A stretch of 47,192 nucleotides of DNA from Oscillospiraceae bacterium (GCA_015065765.1 SVPP01000019.1:1-47192); one strand, 5' to 3'; positions 32,888 through 42,133 are shown, counted from the stretch's first letter. Translations and numbers: made by a program. The notes: a model not told the origin generated them from the letters alone.

Positions 32888-34615
32888 ATGAAAATATTGT
32901 CTTCAAAATTATTGGATTCTCGTATTCAAAGCTATAACACAACCGGCAAAGAAAAATTTCTTGGCTATCTTATTGGCCCTGCTGGAGCACTTCTTGTTAA
33001 TGCACTTCTTGCTCAAGGCTTTCTGAATGTTTTCTATACCGATGAACTCGGTATGAGTGGCGTATGGGGCGGATTGTTTCTTGTTATCTTTCCCGTTCTG
33101 TCAAAAATCCTTGATGCAATAACTAACCTTATTATGGGGGCGATTATTGACAAAACAAAAACCGCACAGGGCAAAGCAAGGCCGTGGCTTCTGCTGTCAG
33201 TACCTCTTGTGGTTATATGCGGAGTGCTTTTGTATTTCGTTCCCACTCACGCATCAACGACCGTAAAAGCAATCTACATAATTTTCACATATAATCTGTA
33301 CTATTGCTTCGCATTTACTATGTATAACATCACTCATATGATGATGGTGCCTTTGTCAACACGAAACGATATGCAGAGAAGTCAGCTTGCAGTGTTCAAT
33401 AATGTTGCAAATATTGCAATCACCGGTATTCTTGTGGCACTTCTTTTTCCGATGCTTGTACTTCCGAAAATCAAGGGCAATATTGATGCATGGGTAACAT
33501 TTATGACAGTAGCGGCAATAATTATGTTACCTGTTATGCTTCTTGAATACTATTTTACAAAAGAAAGAGTTACTCTTGAAAAGCCTGAAAAGGCAGAAGA
33601 AGATAACCACGCTTTCAAAGAAAAAATCAAGGCTTGTATGAGTAACAAAAACTGGTGGATACTTGTTGCTTTCTGGCTTTTCTATTGGGTAGGTCAGCTC
33701 ACTCGTTCGAATGCAATGACCTACTATGCAAACTGGGTATTAGGCAGTACATACGCCGACGGAATAACACAGACGCTTCTCAATGTTATCGGCGGTCTGC
33801 CTATGGGTATCGGTATTTTCCTCGTATGGCCTCTGTCAAAGAAATTCGGCAAAAAGACAGTTACGGCAACAGGCTTTATTCTCTGTGTAATCGGTGATGT
33901 TATTACATTTGTTGCACCTGATAATCTCATAGTTGTGCTTATCGGTCAGTTTATAATGAATATGGGTATTGTGCCTGCGGCTTATGTCTTCCCCGCTCTT
34001 ATGGCAGGTGTGTTTGATGAGATTGAATACAAACACGGATTCCGTTGTGACGGTGTTGCAACGAGTGTTATAAATTCTATGAACACTATTGCAGTGGGAC
34101 TGAGTATCGGTATTTTTAATCTCCTTATCAGAGGTTATATTCAACCCGAGTTTGATGCAACAGGCAACTGCATAACAACACAGCCGGACAGCGTTTTGTC
34201 TGCTATCGTGTGGGCTTTTGTTGGCATAAATATCTTTATTCATCTCGGTCTTGCAATACTTCTTCGTTTCCTTGATGTTGAACTGAAATTACCCTTTATT
34301 CAGAAAGCTATCCGTCAGAGACAGATTGATAAATGTAGGGCAAACGGTGAAGAATGGACAGAGCCTTTCGAAAAAGCAAAACTCGTTCAGGAAGAGCTTG
34401 ATGAAAAAGCTATAGAATCCTTTAAAGCAGAATTAAAAGAAAAATGCGATAAAAATCCGAAGCTAAGTTATAATGCAGAGCTTGAAAAATATATGAAAAA
34501 GTTTAATGAACAGAAAGAGAAGGCTCGTATAAAGGCTGAAAAGCAACAGCGTGACGAAGAGGAATATGCCCGTAAAATGGAAGAAATCGCAAAGAAAAAG
34601 GGAGTGACAGTATGA
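32888..34615 (+). CDS. GPH-family (MelB-like) MFS sugar:cation symporter
   Basis: A 575-residue, 12-helix transporter. The N-terminal segment KEKFLGYLIGPAGALLVNAL and the motif DAITNLIMGAIIDKTKTAQG, then KARPWLLLSVP, are the GPH (glycoside-pentoside-hexuronide) signature with the DxxxNxxxGxxxDKT loop. It ends in a long, charged cytoplasmic tail (about residues 475-575, Lys/Glu-rich coiled coil), unusual for the family. It probably imports a glycoside that the following sulfatase then desulfates; the start codon of that gene overlaps this stop (ATGA). ATG 32888 follows GGAGG by 7 bases; the preceding GTG is rejected. Confidence 0.9.
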   Translation: MKILSSKLLDSRIQSYNTTGKEKFLGYLIGPAGALLVNALLAQGFLNVFYTDELGMSGVWGGLFLVIFPVLSKILDAITNLIMGAIIDKTKTAQGKARPWLLLSVPLVVICGVLLYFVPTHASTTVKAIYIIFTYNLYYCFAFTMYNITHMMMVPLSTRNDMQRSQLAVFNNVANIAITGILVALLFPMLVLPKIKGNIDAWVTFMTVAAIIMLPVMLLEYYFTKERVTLEKPEKAEEDNHAFKEKIKACMSNKNWWILVAFWLFYWVGQLTRSNAMTYYANWVLGSTYADGITQTLLNVIGGLPMGIGIFLVWPLSKKFGKKTVTATGFILCVIGDVITFVAPDNLIVVLIGQFIMNMGIVPAAYVFPALMAGVFDEIEYKHGFRCDGVATSVINSMNTIAVGLSIGIFNLLIRGYIQPEFDATGNCITTQPDSVLSAIVWAFVGINIFIHLGLAILLRFLDVELKLPFIQKAIRQRQIDKCRANGEEWTEPFEKAKLVQEELDEKAIESFKAELKEKCDKNPKLSYNAELEKYMKKFNEQKEKARIKAEKQQRDEEEYARKMEEIAKKKGVTV

Positions 34616-36228
34616 GCCGTAAGCCTGATATAATTGTTATTAACCCTGACCAGATGCGGTCGGATTCCTTGCATCATCTCGGAAATCTTGCTTCTCATAC
34701 ACCAAACCTCGATGCTCTGGCAGATGAGGGTGTCAGCTTCAGCAATGCTTTTTGTCAGAATCCCGTATGTGTTCCCTCAAGATGCTCATTTATGACAGGA
34801 AAATATCCTCACACTAACGGACACAGAACGATGAGCTATCTGCTTCGTCAGGATGAAGATAACCTTTACCGTATTCTTAAAAATAACGGCTACTTTGTAT
34901 GGACAAGCGGCAGAGGTGATTGCCTTGCAGGTCAGGACTCAAAATGGCTCAAGGAATGCACAGACGAAATATATAACAAATGCGGTAAGAATGCAAAAGA
35001 TGAAGGCAGAGGCGAAAAGGGCGAAAAAAGATACCTGAGCTTTTACAGAGGCGAGATCACCAATACTCAGGACGACGGCATCTGCCACGATAACGACTAT
35101 GTATGGACAAAGGGATGCGAGGATTTAATAAGAAAAGCAAGGGCAGATAAACCGATTTTTGCCTTTCTCGGTCTTAACAACCCTCATCCTCCATATCACG
35201 CAGAGAAAAAATATCTTGAACTTATTGACGAAAGCCTCATCACACCGCCAAAAGCACCGTCAAAGCCTGAGGATAAGAAACCATCAATGCAATATGAACT
35301 CTGTGAAGCTCTCGGCATCGGTGATTGGGATGATGAAAACAAGCTTGAACTCAGAAAAACTTACCTTGCTCAATGTGCAAGGGTTGATGACTTCACGGGA
35401 AGAATCATACAGGCACTTAAAGATACAGGCAGATATGACAATGCTGCAATATTCTTTTTTGCCGACCACGGAGATTTTACAGCAGACTACGGAATTCCCG
35501 AAAAGGCACAGAATTTGTTTGACGATTGCCTCGTTAAAGTACCGCTTATTGTAAAGCTTCCCAAATCAATGCAGAGTGACAGCGGAATTAATTCTAATCC
35601 CGTTGAGCTTATCGACTTTTTCGCAACTGTCCTTGATATAACAGAAACGGAAGCGGGACATACTCATTTCGGACGCTCTCTTAAAAATACAATCGCTGAC
35701 AAGAATGTTGTTGTCCGTGATTTCGTATGCAGTGAGGGCGGCAGACTTCACGGTGAAGAACATTGCACGGAAGAGGTTGAAAACTATTTCGGTGTTGTTG
35801 CGGACGAATATGCGCCGAGAATAAATATTCAGCAGAAAAACGGACCTCAGCACACAAAGGCTGTTATGATTCGCTCAAAGGATTATAAATATATTATGCG
35901 TCTTTATGAAACGGACGAGTTTTACGATTTATCAAAGGGTGAAGAAAGAAACGAGATTGATAATCCCGAATATGCGGAAATAATCAATGAAATGCGTTCA
36001 GAACTTCTTCGCTGGTTCCTTGAAACCTGCGACAGTGTACCCAAGGATAAGGACGCACGTTTTCCTGATGACTTCTATCTCGGAACAGTCAATGCTATGG
36101 CAGGAGTAAAAGTTTCACCGCTTATAAAAGGTGTTATGAAACTGACAAGAAATGATTTTTCAACCCTTATCAACAAGGCGATAAAGCTCCTGAAAATTGA
36201 CACAAACGGTTTTTATAATAAAAAATAA
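34612..36228 (+). CDS. sulfatase (arylsulfatase A family)
   Basis: A 538-residue sulfatase. The Cys-type maturation motif CVPSR (Cys53) lies in NPVCVPSRCSFMTGKYPHTNG. Metal-site parts are visible: DQMRSDSLHH near the N-terminus, FLGLNNPHPPYHAEK, and FFADHGDFTADYG with the Asp-His pair. It cleaves sulfate esters, probably on a glycan taken up by the coupled transporter; no signal peptide is present, so it is cytoplasmic. The Cys must be converted to formylglycine by a radical-SAM maturase not found in this window. Length is normal. A nested terminator follows. Confidence 0.93.
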   Translation: MSRKPDIIVINPDQMRSDSLHHLGNLASHTPNLDALADEGVSFSNAFCQNPVCVPSRCSFMTGKYPHTNGHRTMSYLLRQDEDNLYRILKNNGYFVWTSGRGDCLAGQDSKWLKECTDEIYNKCGKNAKDEGRGEKGEKRYLSFYRGEITNTQDDGICHDNDYVWTKGCEDLIRKARADKPIFAFLGLNNPHPPYHAEKKYLELIDESLITPPKAPSKPEDKKPSMQYELCEALGIGDWDDENKLELRKTYLAQCARVDDFTGRIIQALKDTGRYDNAAIFFFADHGDFTADYGIPEKAQNLFDDCLVKVPLIVKLPKSMQSDSGINSNPVELIDFFATVLDITETEAGHTHFGRSLKNTIADKNVVVRDFVCSEGGRLHGEEHCTEEVENYFGVVADEYAPRINIQQKNGPQHTKAVMIRSKDYKYIMRLYETDEFYDLSKGEERNEIDNPEYAEIINEMRSELLRWFLETCDSVPKDKDARFPDDFYLGTVNAMAGVKVSPLIKGVMKLTRNDFSTLINKAIKLLKIDTNGFYNKK

Positions 36229-36232
36229 TCAG

Positions 36233-36281
36233 AAACCCTGTCCGTAATCCTTGAATATTAGCGAAGGATCAGACAGGGTTT
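36233..36281 (+). terminator. terminator with nested hairpin after the sulfatase
   Basis: AAACCCTGTC pairs with GACAGGGTTT; the loop holds ATCCT..AGGAT around GAATATTAGCG, the same nested design as at 15651. The T-run is short. Confidence 0.7.
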
Positions 36282-36408
36282 ATCTGATGGAATCACAAAG
36301 ATATTCTTGTTGCTTTTTGAAAAATATGGGAGTATAATGAACTCATATTTATTTCAGCAGAACGATGTGTTATAATGTATTTATAATGTGAGATAAGGAG
36401 ATTTTTCT

Positions 36409-37527
36409 ATGACAAACAGAGAGCGTGCGATGAATATTCTTCATTATAAAGATGCCGACCGCTTGCCTGCCGTTCATTTCGGTTATTGGGGCGAATTGCT
36501 TGTTGAATGGGCAGAGCAGGGCAAAATCCCCAAGGAGCTTGCCTACGGCAATGGGGACGGCAACGAAAAGGACAGAATCCTTGATGAACTCATCGGTTGG
36601 GACTTCAACTGGTCTTGCACAAGAGGTGCAAACAATGGTCTTTACCCGAGATTTGAAGAAAAGGTGCTTGAAGTTTTACCCGACGGCACAAAAAGAGTGC
36701 TCAACAGCGTGGGTGTTGTTGAAAGAATCAAACCGGGCATCACTTCAATTCCGTCTGAGGATGACTACACTCTCAAAGACAGAGAAGCGTTTGAAACTCT
36801 TTACAGACCCAAAATGCAGTTTACTCCCGACAGAGTTGATTTTGAATATTTCAGAAATTTTAACGAAACAAGAGATAAGGAAAGACCGATCGGTCTGAAT
36901 CTCGGCAGCGTGCTGGGCAACATCCGTGATATGACATCGGTTGTCGGCATGAGTTATCTGATGTATGACGAAGATGAAGAATTGTTTGCTGATATTGTTG
37001 ATACATATGCTGAAATGCAGTATCAGTGTGTAAAGTCAATCCTTGAAACAGGTGCAAAATTTGATTTTGCACATTACTGGGAGGATATCTGCTTCAAAAA
37101 TGGTCCTTTGCTTTCGCCCGAAATCTTTGATGAGCTTTGTGCTAAGCACTATAAAAAGAGAAATGATCTTTGCCACCAGTACGGCATTGATATTATTTCT
37201 CTCGACTGCGACGGCGTAACAGAGAAACTGCTCCCCACATGGTTTGAAAACGGCGTCAACACAATGTTCCCCATTGAAATCGGTGTATGGGGCGACCAGT
37301 TTGAACCTGCAAGGAAGAAATACGGCAAGGGAATGCTGGGCGTTGGCGGAATGGATAAAACCGCACTCCGCAAGGACAAAGCGGCGGTTGATGCTGAAAT
37401 TGAAAGAATCAAGCGTCTTGCATCAATGGGCGGATTTATTCCTTGCCCCGACCACAGACTGATGCCCGGCACAAAATTTGAGCTTGTTCAGTATTACGCA
37501 GAAGAAATAAAGAAAATCAGATTTTAA
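36409..37527 (+). CDS. uroporphyrinogen-decarboxylase-like methyltransferase (MtaA/CmuA superfamily)
   Basis: A 372-residue protein of the UroD-like superfamily, whose members outside haem synthesis move methyl groups between corrinoid proteins and substrates. The start MTNRERAMNILHYKDADRLP is typical; ISLDCDGVTEKLLPTWFENG and later FIPCPDHRLMPGT provide likely metal-site Asp, Cys and His. The next gene is a corrinoid protein, so it probably methylates or demethylates that cofactor. The substrate is not known. It has an AAGGAG ribosome site and no other porphyrin genes nearby. Confidence 0.87.
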   Translation: MTNRERAMNILHYKDADRLPAVHFGYWGELLVEWAEQGKIPKELAYGNGDGNEKDRILDELIGWDFNWSCTRGANNGLYPRFEEKVLEVLPDGTKRVLNSVGVVERIKPGITSIPSEDDYTLKDREAFETLYRPKMQFTPDRVDFEYFRNFNETRDKERPIGLNLGSVLGNIRDMTSVVGMSYLMYDEDEELFADIVDTYAEMQYQCVKSILETGAKFDFAHYWEDICFKNGPLLSPEIFDELCAKHYKKRNDLCHQYGIDIISLDCDGVTEKLLPTWFENGVNTMFPIEIGVWGDQFEPARKKYGKGMLGVGGMDKTALRKDKAAVDAEIERIKRLASMGGFIPCPDHRLMPGTKFELVQYYAEEIKKIRF

Positions 37528-37602
37528 TTGTTAAATAACCCTTGTTTTTCACAGTACAAAAGTATAAAATAAAACTAAAATACATAAACAGGAGAAATCG
37601 TT

Positions 37603-38235
37603 ATGAGTATCTATCTTGAAATATCCGAAAACCTTCAGAAAGGAAAGGCAAAAATTGTTAAAGAGCTTGTTCAAAAAGCTGTTGATGACGGGCTGCCTGC
37701 TGCACAGATTCTTAATGAAGGTTTAATTTCCGGCATGACCGTTATCGGCGAAAAGTTCAAGAATAATGAAGTTTATGTTCCCGAAGTTCTTATTGCGGCA
37801 AGAGCAATGAATATGGGCGTGCAGATTCTCAAGCCGTTGCTTATTGAAGATGGTGTTCAGTCAACGGGTAAAGTGTGCTTAGGCACCGTTCAGGGCGATA
37901 TGCACGATATCGGCAAAAACCTTGTTAAGATGATGATGGAGGGCAAGGGCATTGAGGTTGTTGACCTTGGCACCGATGTTGCCCCAGAAACCTTTGTAAA
38001 CACCGCAATTGAGCAGAATTGTCAGATTATCTGCTGCTCGGCACTGCTCACAACAACAATGGAAGTTATGGCTGATGTTGTTAAGTGTGCCGAAAACGCA
38101 GGCATAAGAGATAAGGTCAAAATTATGGTCGGCGGAGCACCCGTTACGGAAGATTTCTGCAATAAGATAGGTGCGGATAAATATACCTCCGATGCCGCAA
38201 GTGCAGCTGATGTCGCCGTTGCGCTTTGCAGATGA
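37603..38235 (+). CDS. corrinoid (cobalamin-binding) methyl-carrier protein, MtaC/MttC type
   Basis: A 210-residue two-domain carrier: an N-terminal helical cap (ISENLQKGKAKIVKELVQKA) and a C-terminal B12-binding domain with the cobalt-ligating motif DMHDIGKNLV (DxHxxG, about residues 104-113), SALLTTTM, and VGGAPVTEDFCNKIGADKY. It carries methyl groups on Co between methyltransferases. Neighbours with UroD-like folds fit MT1/MT2-type roles. GGAG precedes the start. Its reactivation would need a RACo-type ATPase, whose local gene is broken (39751). Confidence 0.95.
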   Translation: MSIYLEISENLQKGKAKIVKELVQKAVDDGLPAAQILNEGLISGMTVIGEKFKNNEVYVPEVLIAARAMNMGVQILKPLLIEDGVQSTGKVCLGTVQGDMHDIGKNLVKMMMEGKGIEVVDLGTDVAPETFVNTAIEQNCQIICCSALLTTTMEVMADVVKCAENAGIRDKVKIMVGGAPVTEDFCNKIGADKYTSDAASAADVAVALCR

Positions 38236-38236
38236 T

Positions 38237-38764
38237 ATGAATGTAGAAAAATATTTAAATAAACCCGAAATCTTTCAGTATAAACTGATTGAAACAAGTG
38301 ATATTCCGTTTTCGCAGGAAGTTGTTGATATGTGCAAGGCTAACCGCTGCGGAAAATACGGCACCTGCTGGACCTGCCCGCCCGGCGTAGGCAATCTTGA
38401 TGAGCTTGAGAGAAAAATCAAAAGCTATAAAACCGCCTGTGTTTTTACCTGCAAATATGACCTTGAGGACAGCTTTGACGTTGAGGGTATGATTGAAGGT
38501 CAGAAAAGTGCAAATCAGGTTTTGCGGAGTATAACGGAAAGCCTTCGTACAGACGGTGAAAAATTCATGGCTCTCGGCTGCGAGGGCTGCGGACTCTGCG
38601 AAAAATGCACTTATCCCGATGCACCCTGCCGTTTTCCCGAAAAGGCTGTGCCGTCGGTTGAGGCCTGTGGAATCAATGTTGCCCGGCTTGCGAAAAAATC
38701 GGGGATTAACTATAACAACGGTTCAAACACCGTAACATATTTTTGCGTGATACTTTTCGGGTGA
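38237..38764 (+). CDS. DUF2284 cysteine-rich metal-binding protein
   Basis: A 175-residue protein with two Cys clusters, CKANRCGKYGTCWTCPPGVG (about residues 24-43) and CEGCGLCEKCTYPDAPC (about 117-133), matching DUF2284, a family that often lies beside corrinoid methyltransferases and probably holds iron-sulfur centres. It starts one base after the corrinoid gene's stop with a weak ribosome site, so coupling is likely; the frame extends upstream to 38171 only as overlap. Confidence 0.88.
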   Translation: MNVEKYLNKPEIFQYKLIETSDIPFSQEVVDMCKANRCGKYGTCWTCPPGVGNLDELERKIKSYKTACVFTCKYDLEDSFDVEGMIEGQKSANQVLRSITESLRTDGEKFMALGCEGCGLCEKCTYPDAPCRFPEKAVPSVEACGINVARLAKKSGINYNNGSNTVTYFCVILFG

Positions 38765-38768
38765 TTAT

Positions 38769-39758
38769 ATGAAGAAAAAAGTAATTGAATTATTAAAACA
38801 TAAAAACAAAACTGTTCCGATTTTGTCATTTCCTTCAACCCAGCTTCTCGGAATAAGCGTAAACGAGCTTATTTCGTCGGCTGAAATGCAGCTTCGGGGA
38901 ATGCAGGCTATTGCAGAAAAATTCAGCGTCGGGGCGTCACTCAATATGATGGATTTATCCGTTGAGGCTGAGGCATTCGGCGCAAAGATCCGTTTTTATG
39001 ACGATGATATTCCTGCAGTTGAAAAGGGCATAATTGATGATATTGCCGATGCTGAAAATATCGTTGTTCCTGAAGTGGGAGCAGGCAGAACAAGCATCTG
39101 CATTGACGGAGTAAAAAAAGCAAAAGAAAAAATAACCGATATTCCCGTTTTCTGCGGAGTTATCGGCCCTTATTCCCTTGCAGGCAGAATTTTTGATATG
39201 ACCGAGCTTATGATGGAATGCTTCGACAGCCCCGATGAGGTCAGAATTCTGCTCTCAAAAGCAACGGAATTTACAATCAGATATATTAAAGCATTCAAAG
39301 AAATCGGTGCAGACGGCGTTATTATGGCTGAGCCTGCGGCGGGCCTGCTTTCGCCTGCACTTGCAGAAGAATTTTCGTTTCCTTTTGTTCAGCAGATATT
39401 CAATGAAATAAACAGCGATGATTTTATCGTATGCTATCACAACTGCGGCAATGCGGCAGGAGATATGCTTGATATGATAGGTGAACTTAACGCAGATATA
39501 ATCCATTTAGGTAATGCAATCAACATAAAAAAAGCTCTTGAAGAGTTACCGAAAGATAAAATTGTTATGGGTAACGTCAACCCTGTTCTGTTCAGAACGG
39601 GAACACCCGATGATATTACAGCCGATGTGCAGAAGGTGTTTGATGAATGCTCAATGCACGAAAACTTTATGATTTCAACGGGATGCGATGTTCCCGCCGC
39701 ATCAAAATGGGAAAACATCGAAGCGTATTTCAAAAAGGTAAATGAGCTTTATGCATAA
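38769..39758 (+). CDS. MtaA-like methylcorrinoid methyltransferase (UroD superfamily)
   Basis: A 329-residue protein with the zinc site expected of MtaA/MtbA enzymes: CYHNCGNAAGDML (His-x-Cys) and, about 75 residues later, STGCDVPAASKWEN (second Cys). MtaA-type enzymes transfer a methyl group from a corrinoid protein to a thiol; as this is no methanogen, the acceptor here may be tetrahydrofolate or another compound. MAEPAAGLLSPALAEEF is the usual active-site strand. GGGTGA precedes ATG; the gene overlaps the broken RACo start by 8 bases. Confidence 0.9.
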   Translation: MKKKVIELLKHKNKTVPILSFPSTQLLGISVNELISSAEMQLRGMQAIAEKFSVGASLNMMDLSVEAEAFGAKIRFYDDDIPAVEKGIIDDIADAENIVVPEVGAGRTSICIDGVKKAKEKITDIPVFCGVIGPYSLAGRIFDMTELMMECFDSPDEVRILLSKATEFTIRYIKAFKEIGADGVIMAEPAAGLLSPALAEEFSFPFVQQIFNEINSDDFIVCYHNCGNAAGDMLDMIGELNADIIHLGNAINIKKALEELPKDKIVMGNVNPVLFRTGTPDDITADVQKVFDECSMHENFMISTGCDVPAASKWENIEAYFKKVNELYA

Positions 39759-39994
39759 GGTAATAATCAACGGCGAAAATCAATATTGAAAATGCCGTAA
39801 AAACAGGACTTCTCCCGAAAGAATTAAAAAACAAATGCGTTGCAATAAAAAACAGCAGTCTGCTCGGCACTGTAAAATATGTCTGCGAGAAAAATGACCT
39901 TGCAATTTATATTGATAACTCAACCTATGTTGATTTGTCTGAAAATCAGACTTTTTCAGATTTGTTTATCGAAAATATGATGTTTGAGGTGTAA
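39751..39994 (+). pseudogene. RACo/DUF4445 corrinoid activator gene reduced to both ends
   Basis: ATG 39751 reads MHKVIINGENQY then TGA, which looks like the start of the N-terminal ferredoxin-type domain of a reductive activator of corrinoid proteins. In another frame, from about 39767 to the TAA at 39992, a stop-free stretch gives NIENAVKTGLLPKELKNKC... and ends YVDLSENQTFSDLFIENMMF; this matches the C-terminal end of DUF4445. The roughly 500 residues between are absent. I read this as an internal, out-of-frame deletion. An intact copy elsewhere could supply the function. Confidence 0.65.
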
Positions 39995-39996
39995 TA

Positions 39997-40953
39997 ATGA
40001 CAGAGCGTGAACGATTTATAAAAGCACTCAAAAGAGAGCCGATTGAAGGACATTGTCCCACCTTCGAGCTTGTATTTTTTCTGACTCTTGAAGCAATCGG
40101 AAAAATTCATCCCTCACAGCAGCGTTTTGACCAATGGAATCAGATGAGCAAAACGGAGCAGAAGCTCCATATTGATTATATCGCTGATTGTCACATTGAA
40201 GTTGCCGAAAAATATTATCACAGCGCAATTTTTGTGCATCCCAATCCGTGGGGATATGAGAATATAGTCAGACTTCTTGAAACGATAAGAGAAAAATCGG
40301 GCGATAAATATTTCCTTATGATTCACGGCGACCCGACCTTTGAAATCCCCAACGGTGAGAATATGATGGAATTCACCGAGAGAATGTATGAGGATGAAGA
40401 CGGACTCAAAGCAGAGGCGCAAAAGCGTCTTGATGATCGGGTGAACCTTGCCGAAAAACTTGCAAAACATAACGGTTTGCTTGACGGCTTTGCGCTTTGC
40501 TCGGATTATTGCTTCAATGTGAATCCGTTCTTTTCGCCGTCTATGTTTTCCGAATTCATTGCACCGTATCTTCAGAAAGTTATAAAAGATTATCGTGATA
40601 TGGGATTTTACTCAATCAAGCATACCGATGGCAATATTATGCCGATAATCGATCAAATTGTTGAATGCAAGCCCGATGCGCTTCATTCGCTTGACCCTCA
40701 GGGCGGAGTTGACCTTGCCGAAGTAAAACGGCTTTACGGCGACAGAGTTGCTCTTTGCGGTAACGTAAATTGCGGACTTCTGCAGACGGGTACAGAGGAA
40801 GAAGTAATTGCCGATGTCCGCCGCTCACTTCGTGACGGTATGAACGGTTGGGGATATGTGTTCTGCACCTCAAATTGTGCATATACGGGTCTCCCGCTTG
40901 AAAGATATGAACTTATGAACCGAATCTGGTATGAAGAAGGAATATATAAATAA
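39997..40953 (+). CDS. UroD-like methyltransferase
   Basis: A 318-residue UroD-superfamily protein starting MTERERFIKALKREPIEGH. The site residues are IKHTDGNIMPIIDQIVECK (His-x-Asp) and FCTSNCAYTGLPLERYELM (Cys). It lacks the MtaA-like HxC and so may be the substrate-side partner. It starts two bases after the RACo remnant stop. No haem-synthesis gene is near, so a uroporphyrinogen role is unlikely. Confidence 0.85.
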   Translation: MTERERFIKALKREPIEGHCPTFELVFFLTLEAIGKIHPSQQRFDQWNQMSKTEQKLHIDYIADCHIEVAEKYYHSAIFVHPNPWGYENIVRLLETIREKSGDKYFLMIHGDPTFEIPNGENMMEFTERMYEDEDGLKAEAQKRLDDRVNLAEKLAKHNGLLDGFALCSDYCFNVNPFFSPSMFSEFIAPYLQKVIKDYRDMGFYSIKHTDGNIMPIIDQIVECKPDALHSLDPQGGVDLAEVKRLYGDRVALCGNVNCGLLQTGTEEEVIADVRRSLRDGMNGWGYVFCTSNCAYTGLPLERYELMNRIWYEEGIYK

Positions 40954-40959
40954 CACAAA

Positions 40960-40997
40960 ACCGCTTCAATGGTTAATCCAAAGAAGCGGTATTTTTA
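40960..40997. terminator. bidirectional terminator between convergent UroD-like genes
   Basis: ACCGCTTC pairs with GAAGCGGT; A-rich on the left and T-rich on the right, so it can serve both converging genes. Confidence 0.85.
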
Positions 40998-41963
40998 TTC
41001 TCTTGCAAGCTTGTATATCAAATTATAGGCAAATTCGAGGTCATCAACCGAGCAATGCTTCTGAATGAAATGCGAGGTGCAGCATATCCATCTTTTGCCT
41101 TTGAGGAGCGAAAAAATTCGTCTGATTTCCTTTTCAAGCTCTTCTCTTTTCAGAATTCCTATTGCAGACTGAACGCATATTCCGCCCATAATCGCGAAAT
41201 TGTTGCTGTAATTTTCAAGATAGAAATCAAGCGGCATATTTGCGTTTTCCTGCCAGGGATGAACAACATCAAATCCTATGTCACGCACACCGTCAAGCAC
41301 TTTTCTGATGCATCCGTCGGAATGAAGGCTTGCAAAAACACCTTTGGAATGAATATGATCAACAATCATTTTCATGTTAGGATATATGGTTTCCTTCCAT
41401 GTGTCGGGGCTGAAAAGCATATCCTTCTGCGAGCCCCAGTCGTCCGAAATGTGTATCATATCTGCACCCAAAGAAATGCACTTGTCGGCAAATCTCATTG
41501 TCCATTTAGCCTGCCGTCTGTAAAGCTCACAAAGCTCTTCGGGGTAAAGTGCGGTGTATAAAAGATGGTTTTCAATGCCGAAAACTGTGTTGAAATGCTC
41601 AAAAAGTCCCGGTGTTTGCATATAGCAGAAGCGTTCTCTCTGTTTGTGATGAGCAATTTCTCTTTTTACCTGCTCGAAATCCGAATCGTTATCGGGTACG
41701 GTGAAAAGATTATAATCAAGAAGTACATCCGGGGTAAGTTCATTGTGTCGGGCTCTTATTTTATCAAACGATTCGCCGTCAAATGACCACGGACCGCCGA
41801 AAATATGCGCCGCATCGAACTCGAATTTGTCCTCAAAGTCTTCAACGCTTCCGAACTTCATTGAAATTTCACCGCCGAGATTTTCTTTGAGCCATCCGTA
41901 TATAGGCTGATGGTCGATTTCTTTGCCGAGAATTGTATTGCATACTCTTTCTGTACTGTTCAT
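40995..41963 (-). CDS. UroD-like methyltransferase, convergent to the corrinoid cluster
   Basis: A 322-residue protein of the same superfamily (MNSTERVCNTILGKEIDHQP start; SLHSDGCIRKVLDGV with His-x-Asp; CCTSHFIQKHCSVDDLEFA). It lies on the opposite strand, so it is separately controlled. The repeated presence of four UroD-like genes around one corrinoid protein suggests several methyl donors. Substrate unknown. Confidence 0.85.
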   Translation of the reverse strand: MNSTERVCNTILGKEIDHQPIYGWLKENLGGEISMKFGSVEDFEDKFEFDAAHIFGGPWSFDGESFDKIRARHNELTPDVLLDYNLFTVPDNDSDFEQVKREIAHHKQRERFCYMQTPGLFEHFNTVFGIENHLLYTALYPEELCELYRRQAKWTMRFADKCISLGADMIHISDDWGSQKDMLFSPDTWKETIYPNMKMIVDHIHSKGVFASLHSDGCIRKVLDGVRDIGFDVVHPWQENANMPLDFYLENYSNNFAIMGGICVQSAIGILKREELEKEIRRIFSLLKGKRWICCTSHFIQKHCSVDDLEFAYNLIYKLARE

Positions 41964-42080
41964 ATACTCACCTCTGATGTTTTATCATTCATAACAATGC
42001 TTCTTTGTTGTTTTTATAATTTAAGTTTAACATACAGAAAGATTTTTATCAACTGAAATTAAAGTGTGGTGATAAAAACC

Positions 42081-42112
42081 AACACCCCATGGATTTGACT
42101 CCATGGAGTGTT
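42081..42112. terminator. palindrome CCATGGA-centred, possible terminator
   Basis: AACACCCCATGGA / TCCATGGAGTGTT, 6-base loop, one G-U position. There is little T-run on either side. It marks the border between the UroD-like gene's upstream region and the decayed mobile segment. Confidence 0.5.
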
Positions 42113-42133
42113 GCTGTATGTATGGTTTAATCA

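Noticed and set aside
36409..37527. Haem-pathway uroporphyrinogen decarboxylase
   Set aside because: Adjacent corrinoid and DUF2284 genes and the absence of other haem genes point to a methyltransferase role.
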